Positions 9,486 through 17,341 of a DNA stretch of 64,000 bases are shown here, in pieces. Every line of letters begins with the position of its first letter. Positions within the stretch are counted from its first letter, which is position 1. This DNA is from Arthrobacter sp. MYb213 (lineage in GTDB: Bacteria; Actinomycetota; Actinomycetes; Actinomycetales; Micrococcaceae): NCBI RefSeq assembly GCF_002979915.1, contig NZ_PCQA01000003.1, positions 527,514 to 591,513 on the forward strand. Reading direction: 5' to 3'. The position numbers and the translations under genes are program-made. The notes below the pieces were generated by a model that had not been told where the DNA came from, searched no databases, and saw nothing but the letters and a program-made list of their open reading frames with translations.

Positions 9486-10901
9486 ATGTCTCAGCTCTCC
9501 GACCCCAGCACCGCCCTGCACCAACTGAGCGCCCGAGAGCTGGGCAACGCATACGCGGCCAAGGAACTTTCCCCGGTTGAGGTCGCCGGCGCGGTGATCC
9601 AACGCATTCAAGAGCGCGAGCCGGTACTGAACGCGATGTACCGCTTTGACCCGGAAGATATTCTGCACCAAGCACGGCGCAGTGAGAAACGCTGGGCTAA
9701 CGGGACCGAACGTGGGGTGCTCGATGGTGTTCCGGCCACCGTGAAGGAAAACGTGGCCCGTGCGGGAATCCCGATGCCCTCCGGCACCGCCCTGCCCAAC
9801 CCGAAGGTGCCTACACACAACGCGCCAATCACCGACCGAATCTTAGAAGCCGGCGCCATCATCTTGGGTTCCACCACGATGCCGGACTGGGGGATGTTGT
9901 CCTCCGGAGTCTCCAGCCTGCATGGGATTTCACGCAGTGCCTGGAATCCGGCGTGGACCACCGGAGGGTCAAGTGCCGGGGCCGGATCTGCTGCGGCTGC
10001 CGGATACGGTCCTTTACATATAGGAACAGATATTGGCGGTTCTATCCGGCTACCCGGTGGCTGGCAGGGGCTAGCCACGCTTAAACCTAGTGCTGGTCTG
10101 ATCCCGCTAGACGCCCCATATCTGGGTCGGGCCGCCGGACCTTTGGGGCGCAGCGTGGATGACATTGCGTTATTCATGTCCATCCTCGGCCAACCAGATG
10201 TGCGCGACTACACCGCGAGGCCTTACCCAGCACAAGACTGGGCTGGCAGTCTCTCGGGCGTGGCTTCACTCAACATTGCGCTCCATACCGAGGCTAATGC
10301 CGGCTCTGCGGTACAACCAGAAGTATTGGCCGCGGTGCAGGAAGTCGCTTCTCTCTTTGCCCAGGCAGGGGCAACCGTGCAAACCCTTGACCCATTTATC
10401 ACTCAAGAGATGCTCGACCGCTTGGACAGGTTTTGGCGCACCCGGTCGTGGGCGGACTACCGCGAACTGTCGGCAGAAAACCAGACCAAGGTCTTGGACT
10501 ACATTGTTGCCTGGTGCACCGTAGGCTCCACCTTTGATGGGGCAGATACCATCAGAAACTTTGGTGCCATAGACCAAATGCAACAGGCGACCATCGCTGC
10601 GACTTCCGGCTTTGATCTGGTGATCTCCCCGGTCTCCCCAATGCCCGCATTTCCCGCCGAGCAGCCGATGCCGGTGGTAGATCCACTAGCAACCATGAGC
10701 CACATTGCCTTCACCGTGCCCTACAACATGTCCGGTCAGCCGGCGGCCACGGTGAACTGCGGGTTCACCAGTGAGGGCAAACCTATCGGCGTGCAGCTCT
10801 CCGGTCCGGTGGGCGCCGATGCGGCGGTGCTGCAGGCAGCACGCTGGTATGAAACTCACCGTCCGGCCAGCGCCAGCCCGTTATGGGACACCCTGGACTA
10901 A
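9486..10901 (+). CDS. Amidase-signature family hydrolase
   Basis: 471 residues. The amidase-signature core is complete: Lys near residue 87 in TVKEN, the Gly/Ser-rich stretch TTGGSSAGAGSAAAAGYG with the bridging Ser at about 162-163, and the nucleophile Ser at about 186 in TDIGGSIRLP. These form the Ser-Ser-Lys triad that hydrolyses amide bonds to a carboxylate and ammonia or amine. No signal peptide is present, so it acts in the cytoplasm after import. It starts 28 bp after the ATPase stop and is the likely last gene of the importer operon. Its end overlaps the convergent GntR gene by 4 bp. The substrate is not determined; GatA is unlikely because gatB and gatC are not adjacent. Confidence 0.9.
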   Translation: MSQLSDPSTALHQLSARELGNAYAAKELSPVEVAGAVIQRIQEREPVLNAMYRFDPEDILHQARRSEKRWANGTERGVLDGVPATVKENVARAGIPMPSGTALPNPKVPTHNAPITDRILEAGAIILGSTTMPDWGMLSSGVSSLHGISRSAWNPAWTTGGSSAGAGSAAAAGYGPLHIGTDIGGSIRLPGGWQGLATLKPSAGLIPLDAPYLGRAAGPLGRSVDDIALFMSILGQPDVRDYTARPYPAQDWAGSLSGVASLNIALHTEANAGSAVQPEVLAAVQEVASLFAQAGATVQTLDPFITQEMLDRLDRFWRTRSWADYRELSAENQTKVLDYIVAWCTVGSTFDGADTIRNFGAIDQMQQATIAATSGFDLVISPVSPMPAFPAEQPMPVVDPLATMSHIAFTVPYNMSGQPAATVNCGFTSEGKPIGVQLSGPVGADAAVLQAARWYETHRPASASPLWDTLD

Positions 10902-11668
10902 ACGCTGTCCGGGCTACCAAATGAGGCCAGCGCTGCCAAAGCATCGCGCTGGTCAGCGGGCACCAGATGAGCGTAGTACTCAAAGAGGCTACTACGGGCC
11001 AGATGCTCGGCAAGATGCGCGTCCCGATCTCGAATCGCGTTGAACACCTTCTGGTGGTGCTCGATGGTGCGCGCCATCAGCGCCTCATCATCACTACTTT
11101 CTTCGATAGTCCGCGCAATGAGCTGCTCGATAGATTGCCGCACCGCCGCAGCAGAGATGTGTAACAGCGTGTGCCCACTGGCCTTCGCCACCACCTCATG
11201 AAAATCGAGGTCGGCCCGGCTGAACGCTGCCTGGCCTTGTGGTCGTGCCGTACCCATGAGCGTTATCGTCCGTTCGAGCTGTACTAGGTCTGCATCGCTA
11301 CGTCGAATGGCCGCCAACGAATTCGCCGAGGACTCCAAGGTCATCCGATAAATCAACAGATCCACCAGACTAGAAGCCGAGGTGTGGGTCAAATGGGTGA
11401 TCAGCTTGCCCAGCGGAGCCGGACTTGGGCTAAGTACCAGAGCACCGCGTGGATCTCCCGGGCGCGAGGCAATGAGACCGTTGGATTCAAGCACCCGCAT
11501 GGCCTCACGTACCGTCGAGCGACCGACCTGGAATTGGGTTACCAGTTCGCGCTCGCCGGGCAACCGATCACCAACCTTCAATTCCCCAGAAAGTACGCGT
11601 GTTTCAACGTGGCTCACGATCGCTTCAAAGGCTCGTGGTTTGGCCGGGCTTCGTGGAAGCTGCGACAT
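10898..11668 (-). CDS. GntR-family regulator, FadR (FCD) subfamily
   Basis: About 256 residues from the ATG at 11668. A longer frame reaches 11725, but that would overlap the upstream SDR gene, and the internal start lies 10 bp after the SDR stop. The winged helix (about 10-75) has LPGERELVTQFQVGRSTVREAMRVLES, cited as consecutive motif parts RLPGERELV and GRSTVREAMR. The FCD effector domain (about 95-235) is all-helical with the metal-binding His pattern DFHEVVAKASGH and later HH and H positions. It closes the ALDH-SDR-GntR operon and probably autoregulates it through the palindrome at 13964-13980. The effector may be the amidase product or an aldehyde/acid derived from it. Confidence 0.9.
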   Translation of the reverse strand: MSQLPRSPAKPRAFEAIVSHVETRVLSGELKVGDRLPGERELVTQFQVGRSTVREAMRVLESNGLIASRPGDPRGALVLSPSPAPLGKLITHLTHTSASSLVDLLIYRMTLESSANSLAAIRRSDADLVQLERTITLMGTARPQGQAAFSRADLDFHEVVAKASGHTLLHISAAAVRQSIEQLIARTIEESSDDEALMARTIEHHQKVFNAIRDRDAHLAEHLARSSLFEYYAHLVPADQRDALAALASFGSPDSV

Positions 11669-11678
11669 CTGTGAGCGC

Positions 11679-12449
11679 CTATTCCGGTGGGTTGTAGCGG
11701 CCATCGATGGCGGTCCACCCACCATCCACGGTCAGCACCGACCCGGTCACAAAGCTGGAAGCCTGCGAGGCCAGATACACGATGGCCCCGGCCATCTCCT
11801 CGGGTTTCGCCCAGCGGCCCAACGCACTCTTGGACGCATACGCGTTGTACCACTCTTTGTCTGCGCTGATTTGAGCGGTCAGCGGGGTTTCCACCACACC
11901 CGGGGCAACCACATTCACCCGCACACCCTGGGGCCCAAACTCGGCCGCTGCGGTCCGCACCAGCTGCACCAACGCCGCCTTGGTGGCCGCATAAACACTC
12001 TGTCCCGGTTCCACCACGGACGCCCGAATAGAGGCGATTCCGATGATTGACCCACCACCATTTTCTGCCAGCCGCGGAGCAAAAGCCTGAATCAGCGCGA
12101 AAGAAGCGCGCAGGTTCAGATTCACCACCTGATCAAATTCCTCCATCGTGTAATCCACGATTCTTTTGCGCACATTCATCGCGGCGGTAAACACCAACGC
12201 GGTGATGTCCTTAAACTCTGCAGCGGTGGCTTTCACCGCCTCATGATCAAGCACGTCTAATTCGAGCACGGTCGGTGCCGTTCCCAGCAGTTGCGCGGTC
12301 TCTTGGGCCGCCAACACATTGCGGTCCGCGCAGATCACCTGCGCGCCGTGGGCTCCCAAAGCAAGGGCGGCCTCGCGTCCGATCCCACTGCCCGCGCCGA
12401 TCACCAATACGCGCTGGCCGGAAAATTCAAAAAGCTGGGTGTAATCCAT
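11679..12449 (-). CDS. Short-chain dehydrogenase/reductase
   Basis: 256 residues, a classical SDR length. The cofactor motif GAGSGIG lies near residues 18-24, followed by an acidic residue in CADRN that favours NAD(H). The catalytic set is Ser in IASIRAS and Tyr-x-x-x-Lys in SVYAATKAAL. The C-terminus has the usual VVAPGVVETPLT and GSVLTVDGGW segments. It lies between an aldehyde dehydrogenase (31 bp upstream) and the GntR gene (10 bp downstream), so it probably oxidises an alcohol to the aldehyde used by the neighbour. The substrate is unknown. Confidence 0.9.
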   Translation of the reverse strand: MDYTQLFEFSGQRVLVIGAGSGIGREAALALGAHGAQVICADRNVLAAQETAQLLGTAPTVLELDVLDHEAVKATAAEFKDITALVFTAAMNVRKRIVDYTMEEFDQVVNLNLRASFALIQAFAPRLAENGGGSIIGIASIRASVVEPGQSVYAATKAALVQLVRTAAAEFGPQGVRVNVVAPGVVETPLTAQISADKEWYNAYASKSALGRWAKPEEMAGAIVYLASQASSFVTGSVLTVDGGWTAIDGRYNPPE

Positions 12450-12479
12450 CGGTGCTTACCTACTTTCGAAACGTTATGC

Positions 12480-13928
12480 CTAGGGTCGGATGATCGCCAT
12501 GCGGGTGACAGTGAATTCTTCGATAGCAAAACGTGGCCCTTCACGGCCGATCCCGGAATCTTTGACCCCACCATAAGGCATGATGTCGGAACGGAACCCG
12601 GGAATTTCATTGACCACCACCCCGCCAACCTCGAGCTCCTCGATGGCGCGGAACGCGGTCTTCAGGCTGCTACTGAAAATCGCCGCCTGCAACCCATACC
12701 GCGAGTCATTCACCAGCTCAAACGCGCTGTCCAAGTCATCAAATCGATGCAAACAAATCACCGGTCCAAAGATCTCCTCGCACCACAATTTCGCCTCGGT
12801 AGGCACCTGGCTCATCACCGTGGGCAGGATACTGCCGGCCTCGATCTTGCCTCCTGCAAGGATCTTTGCCCCACCAGCTACCGCCTGGTCGATCCACTGC
12901 AAAATGCGGTTACTGGAGGTCTCGTTGATCAACGGAGCCACCCGGGTCTGGGCACTGCGTGGGTCTCCCACAACCACTTCGTCTAGTCGGGCTAGTAGTT
13001 CGCGCTGAAACTGGTCGGCGATCTTAGCGTCTAATAGCACCCGCTGCACCGAAATGCATGCCTGCCCGTTGGCGTAGAAACCGCCACGAATCACCGCGTC
13101 CACCGCATCTTCGATGCGCGCATCTGCGGCCACGATGAACCCGGTATTTGAACCGAGCTCAAGTACCGCCTTGCGTGGGGCGGCGTTCTTGGCGATCTGG
13201 TGGCCGACTGCCGCGGACCCGGTGAAAGAAACTACCGCGGCCCGTGGGTCCTCCACTAGCTTTTCGCCGACCTCGATTCCTCCGGTCACCAGCTGTACCG
13301 CACCCGCGCTGACCTGGTGTTCGGTCAGTGCTTGGCGAATCAGGTGCACTACCCACAGCGTCGTCAACGGGGTATTGGGTGCCGGTTTTAAGATGATCGG
13401 GCATCCGGCGGCGAGAGCCGGCGCCAACTTATGACTTGCTAAGAGCAGAGGATAGTTAAATCCGGCGATGCCGATGACAACTCCAGCCGGCCTGCGGGTC
13501 CAGTAACCGATCATGCCCTCACCTGAGGGTTGCAGATCTAGCGGAACAGTTTCCCCATGCAGGTGCGCGACTTCTTCGGCGGCGGCCGCCCACGTGGTGA
13601 GGCTACGGGCCACCTCTACCCGGCAATCGATCAACGGTTTACCGGTTTCCCACACCAACAGGTTTTCTAGCCCTTCGGATACGGCAGCGATTTTCTGCTG
13701 GACCGCCAACAGGATTGAGCGTCGGGTGCCAGCACTGAGCTTTGCCATTTCTTGGCGCACGGACGCAGCAGCATCCAAGGCTTGGCTCGCGTGGGCTACC
13801 GTACCTACCGGGGCTTGGGCGATCACCGAGGAATCGAAGGGGAAAATAATCGGATCACTGTGCTCGCAGGGCACCCAGTGCTCACCAATAGGTAGACCGT
13901 CCGGATAATTTTTGACGTGAACTGGCAC
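12480..13928 (-). CDS. NAD(P)-dependent aldehyde dehydrogenase
   Basis: 482 residues, full length for the ALDH superfamily. Key residues are visible: Asn near 158 in IAGFNYPL, Lys in KPAPNTPL, general base Glu near 257 in VLELGSNTG, and nucleophile Cys near 291 in GQACISVQR. The ELGSN form in place of ELGGK resembles benzaldehyde, lactaldehyde or phosphonoacetaldehyde-type ALDHs. It is the first gene of a three-gene minus-strand operon with an SDR and a FadR-type regulator. The palindrome 36 bp upstream would let the regulator block transcription. The likely role is the last oxidation step for the imported amide-derived compound, which is inference. Confidence 0.92.
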   Translation of the reverse strand: MPVHVKNYPDGLPIGEHWVPCEHSDPIIFPFDSSVIAQAPVGTVAHASQALDAAASVRQEMAKLSAGTRRSILLAVQQKIAAVSEGLENLLVWETGKPLIDCRVEVARSLTTWAAAAEEVAHLHGETVPLDLQPSGEGMIGYWTRRPAGVVIGIAGFNYPLLLASHKLAPALAAGCPIILKPAPNTPLTTLWVVHLIRQALTEHQVSAGAVQLVTGGIEVGEKLVEDPRAAVVSFTGSAAVGHQIAKNAAPRKAVLELGSNTGFIVAADARIEDAVDAVIRGGFYANGQACISVQRVLLDAKIADQFQRELLARLDEVVVGDPRSAQTRVAPLINETSSNRILQWIDQAVAGGAKILAGGKIEAGSILPTVMSQVPTEAKLWCEEIFGPVICLHRFDDLDSAFELVNDSRYGLQAAIFSSSLKTAFRAIEELEVGGVVVNEIPGFRSDIMPYGGVKDSGIGREGPRFAIEEFTVTRMAIIRP

Positions 13929-13963
13929 CGTTCCTGCTTTCGAATCGTCGGCAGCGAGATGGC

Positions 13964-13980
13964 TACTGGTCTGACCAGTA
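13964..13980. promoter_or_regulatory. Perfect FadR-type operator palindrome
   Basis: TACTGGTC-T-GACCAGTA is a perfect 17-bp palindrome, 36 bp upstream of the aldehyde dehydrogenase start. The core TGGTCNGACCA matches the known consensus of the FadR/FCD branch of GntR regulators. The operon it precedes encodes such a regulator, so autoregulation is the simplest reading. Confidence 0.8.
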
Positions 13981-14657
13981 ACTGTCCACAGCTAATCAGT
14001 GATGCAGCGCACAGTCAAGAGGTTTGCCCCCCTTCAAGAAACTCGGGATTTGTCATCGACGCGATGTCGGGCTTCGTGCGATGGATACGCAAACCGTTTC
14101 CTTAATCTATGAAGAATCTGCTGAAAATGGCATGAAGGTTTTTGAGATTCGCATTCATAGAGTGAGAAGTTTTGACGCACTATCTCGTCGCGAGGCGACG
14201 TAGTCTCTGATTGCCTACGAGTCGGAACGTGGTTGTGGTTTTGTTAAACAGTTAGCGTCGTTGGGCTCTCCCAGGCCAAGCCAGGACGCAGTCCGGTTAT
14301 TCTGAGCGGACGACACCGTTGTCTGTGGCGTGGGAAAACATAGTGGCTCCGTTTTTAACAGTCGTCGGGCAAGGTCATTTAGCACCTGGATGGGGCGTTT
14401 GGTGCGCACAGAGGTTCATGTGCGTTTCATTGCAAGATCCAGTTGTTTTGGTGACCGGAATTCGCGAAAGTGAACCGCGTTCGCACACAAATATTGCGGC
14501 ACCGTCACCCTCACACTTAAGTATGATTGCGTAGAATTTATGGTTTGGTTAGTGTCTATATTGAAAACCTGACGGATGTTTGCGCTCTACGGTATGAAAT
14601 ACAGAACGTGCGCAGGGCCGAGGACTACTACAGTTAAACGACCAGTACGGGAGAAAA
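13981..14657. other. Intergenic stretch without a supported gene
   Basis: This gap of about 680 bp has only short ORFs lacking start signals or family likeness. A small inverted repeat (CGTCGC at 14186-14191, GCGACG at 14195-14200) is the only structure seen. The GGGAGA before 14658 is the ribosome binding site of the next gene. Confidence 0.5.
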
Positions 14658-14945
14658 ATGCTGAAATATCTAGGACTCTCCAACGACGATTCAGATAGTA
14701 CTTTGCCAATTTGGCAAGGTATCGACAAGAAAAAGCGAGTGCTGGTATTCATCGGATCGGTTGTTTTAGCTGCGGCTATTTTTTTCCTAACTTCTTGGTT
14801 GCTTTCAGATGTTCCGAAGGGCACCTTCGCAAAATACGTTCCCGGACTTTTTGCCGCATTGACCTTATTGCTCTCCACCGTGATTTCTGAACGTTCGCTT
14901 TTGCGTGCACAGAAAAAATATGGACATCGGGAAAACGAACAGTAA
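14658..14945 (+). CDS. Small two-helix membrane protein, unknown function
   Basis: 95 residues after a good ribosome binding site (GGGAGA, 7 nt before the ATG). Two hydrophobic segments (about 28-50 and 57-76) are joined by a short loop with DVPKGTFAKY. The C-terminus is strongly basic (SERSLLRAQKKYGHRENE), which places both termini in the cytoplasm by the positive-inside rule. I do not recognise a family. A second small ORF overlaps its end. Confidence 0.65.
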   Translation: MLKYLGLSNDDSDSTLPIWQGIDKKKRVLVFIGSVVLAAAIFFLTSWLLSDVPKGTFAKYVPGLFAALTLLLSTVISERSLLRAQKKYGHRENEQ

Positions 14946-15156
14946 AAGTCCTTTCAAGTCATTTTTCAGTTCTAACCCGGTCGGTGAGATCCTTTCGGCA
15001 GCAATGCTACTGCGTTCCATGCCCACGCTCACGGGGCCAGAGATGGGAATGAATACCGCGCAAATTGCCGCCGATTATCACAAGAATGGCAGTCAAACGG
15101 TGATGGAGAACCTTGGCGCCGAGCGTGAGCTGCGCAAAACTGTCACCGGGCAGTGA
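14920..15156 (+). CDS. Small hypothetical protein overlapping the preceding gene
   Basis: 78 residues from the ATG at 14920, or 83 from a GTG at 14905. It overlaps the membrane-protein gene by 26 bp in another frame, which would fit translational coupling, although no strong ribosome binding site is seen. The stretch NPVGEILSAAMLLRS resembles the C-terminal helix of 3-isopropylmalate dehydrogenase (IANPxAxILSAAMMLR). The rest does not follow that family, so it may be a degraded fragment or chance. No membrane segment or signal peptide is present. Coding status is uncertain. Confidence 0.4.
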   Translation: MDIGKTNSKSPFKSFFSSNPVGEILSAAMLLRSMPTLTGPEMGMNTAQIAADYHKNGSQTVMENLGAERELRKTVTGQ

Positions 15157-15214
15157 CCGCGCGTTTGCTTCCTCGCAACGCACCAGACACTCATGCTGCG
15201 TAGCGTAACCAGTC

Positions 15215-16051
15215 ATGAGTCGGCTTTTTGTGGCAATCGGAGATTCCTTCACCGAGGGTGTGGGGGATTGGGAGCCACGGTTACCCAACGGGGTGCGCGG
15301 CTGGGCGGACCGAGTGGCTAAGCAACTTTCGAAGGAAGATCCGCAATGGCGGTATGCCAATCTGGGTATTCGCAGCCGACGGTTGGATCGGATTATCGAA
15401 GAACAGATTGAACCGGCGTTGGCGATGAATCCCGACGTGATCAGCTTCTACGCCGGGGGCAACGATATTCTCGAATTCCGCAAAGACCTGGACAAGGTGC
15501 TGGCCGACTATCGCGCCGCGGTGGAAAGGCTCGCCACTTCGGGGGCGCAAATCCTGCTGTTCACCGGTTTTGATATTCCCGTGCATCCGATGCTCGCACC
15601 CTTCAAGCGGCGCAACTGGAAGTTTAATGACTGCGTGCGCGAACTTGCCGCGCAATATGGCGATACCGTGACGCTGGTGGACTACTGGCAGTGGGATGTT
15701 TACGCGGACCGGCGCATGTGGGATGTCGACAAGCTGCACATGAACCGTGCGGGACACCGTTATATGGCCATTCGCATTTTGGAACTCTTGGGCGCAAACC
15801 ACCAGCTGGTTTTTGAGCCCTTCGCCGATGCCCGGCGCATCGGTTTCATTCAAGCCACCAGACGAGACGTGGAATGGCTACGCCAATGGGTGCTTCCAAT
15901 GTTTGGGCGCAGGCTGCGCGGGGTCACCTTAGGAGATGAGTTGGCGCCGCGGTGGCCACAGCCTATTTATCCTGCTCGAGGCATGAAAAAACTGCACCGC
16001 AAACGAAGTCGACCCACAAATGAAAACCTCACCCCGCCACCGGCACCATAA
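15215..16051 (+). CDS. SGNH/GDSL-family hydrolase
   Basis: 278 residues. All four SGNH blocks are present: nucleophile Ser near residue 11 in IGDSFTEG, Gly in block II (NLGIRSRR), Asn in GGNDILEF, and the Asp-x-x-His pair in WDVDKLHMNRAGH. There is no signal peptide, so the enzyme is cytoplasmic or leaderless. It probably hydrolyses an ester or thioester; the SGNH fold does not fix the substrate. The C-terminal 70 residues are basic and extend beyond the usual domain (KKLHRKRSRP). Its stop lies inside a hairpin that serves the convergent VOC gene. Confidence 0.9.
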   Translation: MSRLFVAIGDSFTEGVGDWEPRLPNGVRGWADRVAKQLSKEDPQWRYANLGIRSRRLDRIIEEQIEPALAMNPDVISFYAGGNDILEFRKDLDKVLADYRAAVERLATSGAQILLFTGFDIPVHPMLAPFKRRNWKFNDCVRELAAQYGDTVTLVDYWQWDVYADRRMWDVDKLHMNRAGHRYMAIRILELLGANHQLVFEPFADARRIGFIQATRRDVEWLRQWVLPMFGRRLRGVTLGDELAPRWPQPIYPARGMKKLHRKRSRPTNENLTPPPAP

Positions 16052-16071
16052 TGCCAGTGGCGGGCGTGAGG
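16027..16071 (-). terminator. Hairpin terminator for the minus-strand VOC gene
   Basis: An imperfect inverted repeat of about 18 pairs (16027-16045 with 16052-16071) has AAAA on its left side, which becomes a U-run in the minus-strand transcript. It overlaps the last codons of the SGNH hydrolase gene. Confidence 0.75.
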
Positions 16072-16080
16072 AAAGTTGGG

Positions 16081-16509
16081 CTACGGTGTCGGGTTTTCCA
16101 TCGCTTCGGGGCTCATCCACGCAATTTCCCAGACGTGCCCGTCGGGGTCCTTGACGGCCACCTGGTACATGCCGGGGAATGGTTCGTCGGCCGGCCGGTA
16201 GATGCCACCGCCACCAGCGACCGCGCGTGAGGCAAAGTCATCCACCTCTTCGCGAGTCTCCGCGGACAGTGCATTTAAGGCTTCGCGGTGCTTGGAACCC
16301 AGCGCGGGAACATCTCCGTCCACCAGGAAACTGGCAAAGAACTCTTCACGGAGCACCATGATCAAGATGTTTTCGGCAACGATCCAAGAAGTTGCGTTCT
16401 CGTCCGAGAAGGTGGTGTTCTTCTCGTAACCCATAGCGGAGTAGAAGGCATCGGACTTGGCCAGATCGGCGGTCGGTAGGTTTACAAAGATCATCTTGCT
16501 CATGCTCAT
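16081..16509 (-). CDS. VOC-superfamily (glyoxalase-like) protein
   Basis: 142 residues with the paired beta-alpha-beta-beta-beta modules of the vicinal-oxygen-chelate fold. It starts MSMSKMIFVNLPTADLAKS, continues with AFYSAMGY-like DAFYSAMGYEKN and ends with VKDPDGHVWEIAWM. The family includes metalloenzymes and resistance proteins. The first metal ligand position (His/Gln after LPT/LPV) is not obvious, so it may be a non-enzymatic member. It forms its own transcription unit, ended by the hairpin at 16027-16071. Confidence 0.85.
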   Translation of the reverse strand: MSMSKMIFVNLPTADLAKSDAFYSAMGYEKNTTFSDENATSWIVAENILIMVLREEFFASFLVDGDVPALGSKHREALNALSAETREEVDDFASRAVAGGGGIYRPADEPFPGMYQVAVKDPDGHVWEIAWMSPEAMENPTP

Positions 16510-16634
16510 ACCTCGGTAGCTGGTGGGGCCGGGCGCGAACTACGCCCACGATAAACTTTGCCCCAACAGCGGACCGTCGACAAGAGGTTTTCACACCAAA
16601 ATATTGGCAGTTACGCTGAACCTAGATACGCGAA

Positions 16635-16665
16635 TGCCCCAGCCCGCACAACGCGGACTGGGGCA
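16635..16665. terminator. Hairpin downstream of the thioesterase gene
   Basis: TGCCCCAG-c-CCGC (16635-16647) pairs with GCGG-a-CTGGGGCA (16653-16665) around a 5-nt loop. No T-run follows on either strand, so it is either a weak terminator for the minus-strand thioesterase or an mRNA end protector. Confidence 0.5.
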
Positions 16666-16709
16666 CAGCACCGTCAACTCAATGCTGGCTGAGGGTATCG
16701 GTGAGAAAA

Positions 16710-17132
16710 CTAGATCAGCGCCTTGGTGATTTCCAGCGGGATACGATCACGGGTGTAGGTGATGTGGTCATAACCGTGTGGTTCAGGCTTACCGTCTTCA
16801 CCAATGTTGACGAATACGATCTTCTCAATGGTCAAGATCGATTCTTGGGTGAAGATGTTGCGAACTTCGGCGCGCAGGGTGACCGAGGTGCGACCAAAGT
16901 CGATTGCGGTCAGGCCCATTTCAATCAGGTCGCCTTCCTTAGCGGAGGCGATAAAGTTGATTTCAGACATGAACTTGGTGACCACATGCTTGTTGCCAAG
17001 CTGGATGATCGAGTAGATGGCCGCCTCTTCGTCGATCCAACGCAGCAGGCTTCCGCCGAACAGTGTGCCGTTTGCGTTGAGATCTTCGGGGCGAACCCAT
17101 TTGCGTGTGTGAAAAGTGATTCCCTTAGCCAT
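16710..17132 (-). CDS. Hotdog-fold acyl-CoA thioesterase (YciA-like)
   Basis: 140 residues matching the cytosolic acyl-CoA thioesterase group: PEDLNANGTLFGGSLLRWID at about 16-35 holds the active-site Asn/Asp helix, followed by VTKFMSEINFIASAKEGD. It hydrolyses acyl-CoA to free acid and CoA and may regulate the CoA pool. The single domain should form a hexamer of hotdog dimers by family precedent. It is monocistronic on the minus strand, divergent from glutaminase. Confidence 0.9.
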   Translation of the reverse strand: MAKGITFHTRKWVRPEDLNANGTLFGGSLLRWIDEEAAIYSIIQLGNKHVVTKFMSEINFIASAKEGDLIEMGLTAIDFGRTSVTLRAEVRNIFTQESILTIEKIVFVNIGEDGKPEPHGYDHITYTRDRIPLEITKALI

Positions 17133-17255
17133 ATCTAAAATGCTAGGTTAACTAGGCCTCTTTGCGCTGTAAGGCTCTACACAATGTCGGGGAGAACACA
17201 ATTATTCTGGGTAAGAAATGATCGCTGCAAGACGCTCGTACTGTGTAATGATGCA

Positions 17256-17302
17256 CTACTTGATGCCAAGTAGGAGCGCTATTGATAGTCTCAAGATAGC
17301 GC
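17256..17302 (+). repeat. Two adjacent hairpins in the glutaminase leader
   Basis: CTACTTG-atgc-CAAGTAG (17256-17273) is followed two bases later by GCGCTAT-N13-ATAGCGC (17276-17302). Both have perfect 7-bp arms and end 39 bp before the glutaminase start. They could be operators or RNA structures; nothing identifies a known riboswitch. Confidence 0.55.
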
Positions 17303-17341
17303 AGAGAAAAACGTAAAAACATAAGTAGAAAGTGGGTGAAC

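Noticed and set aside
11382..12050. 222-codon plus-strand ORF across GntR and SDR genes
   Set aside because: Antisense to two complete genes with catalytic and DNA-binding motifs; composition typical of a shadow frame.
16081..16509. Assignment of the VOC protein as lactoylglutathione lyase
   Set aside because: The metal-ligand positions of glyoxalase I are not all visible, so only the superfamily is claimed.
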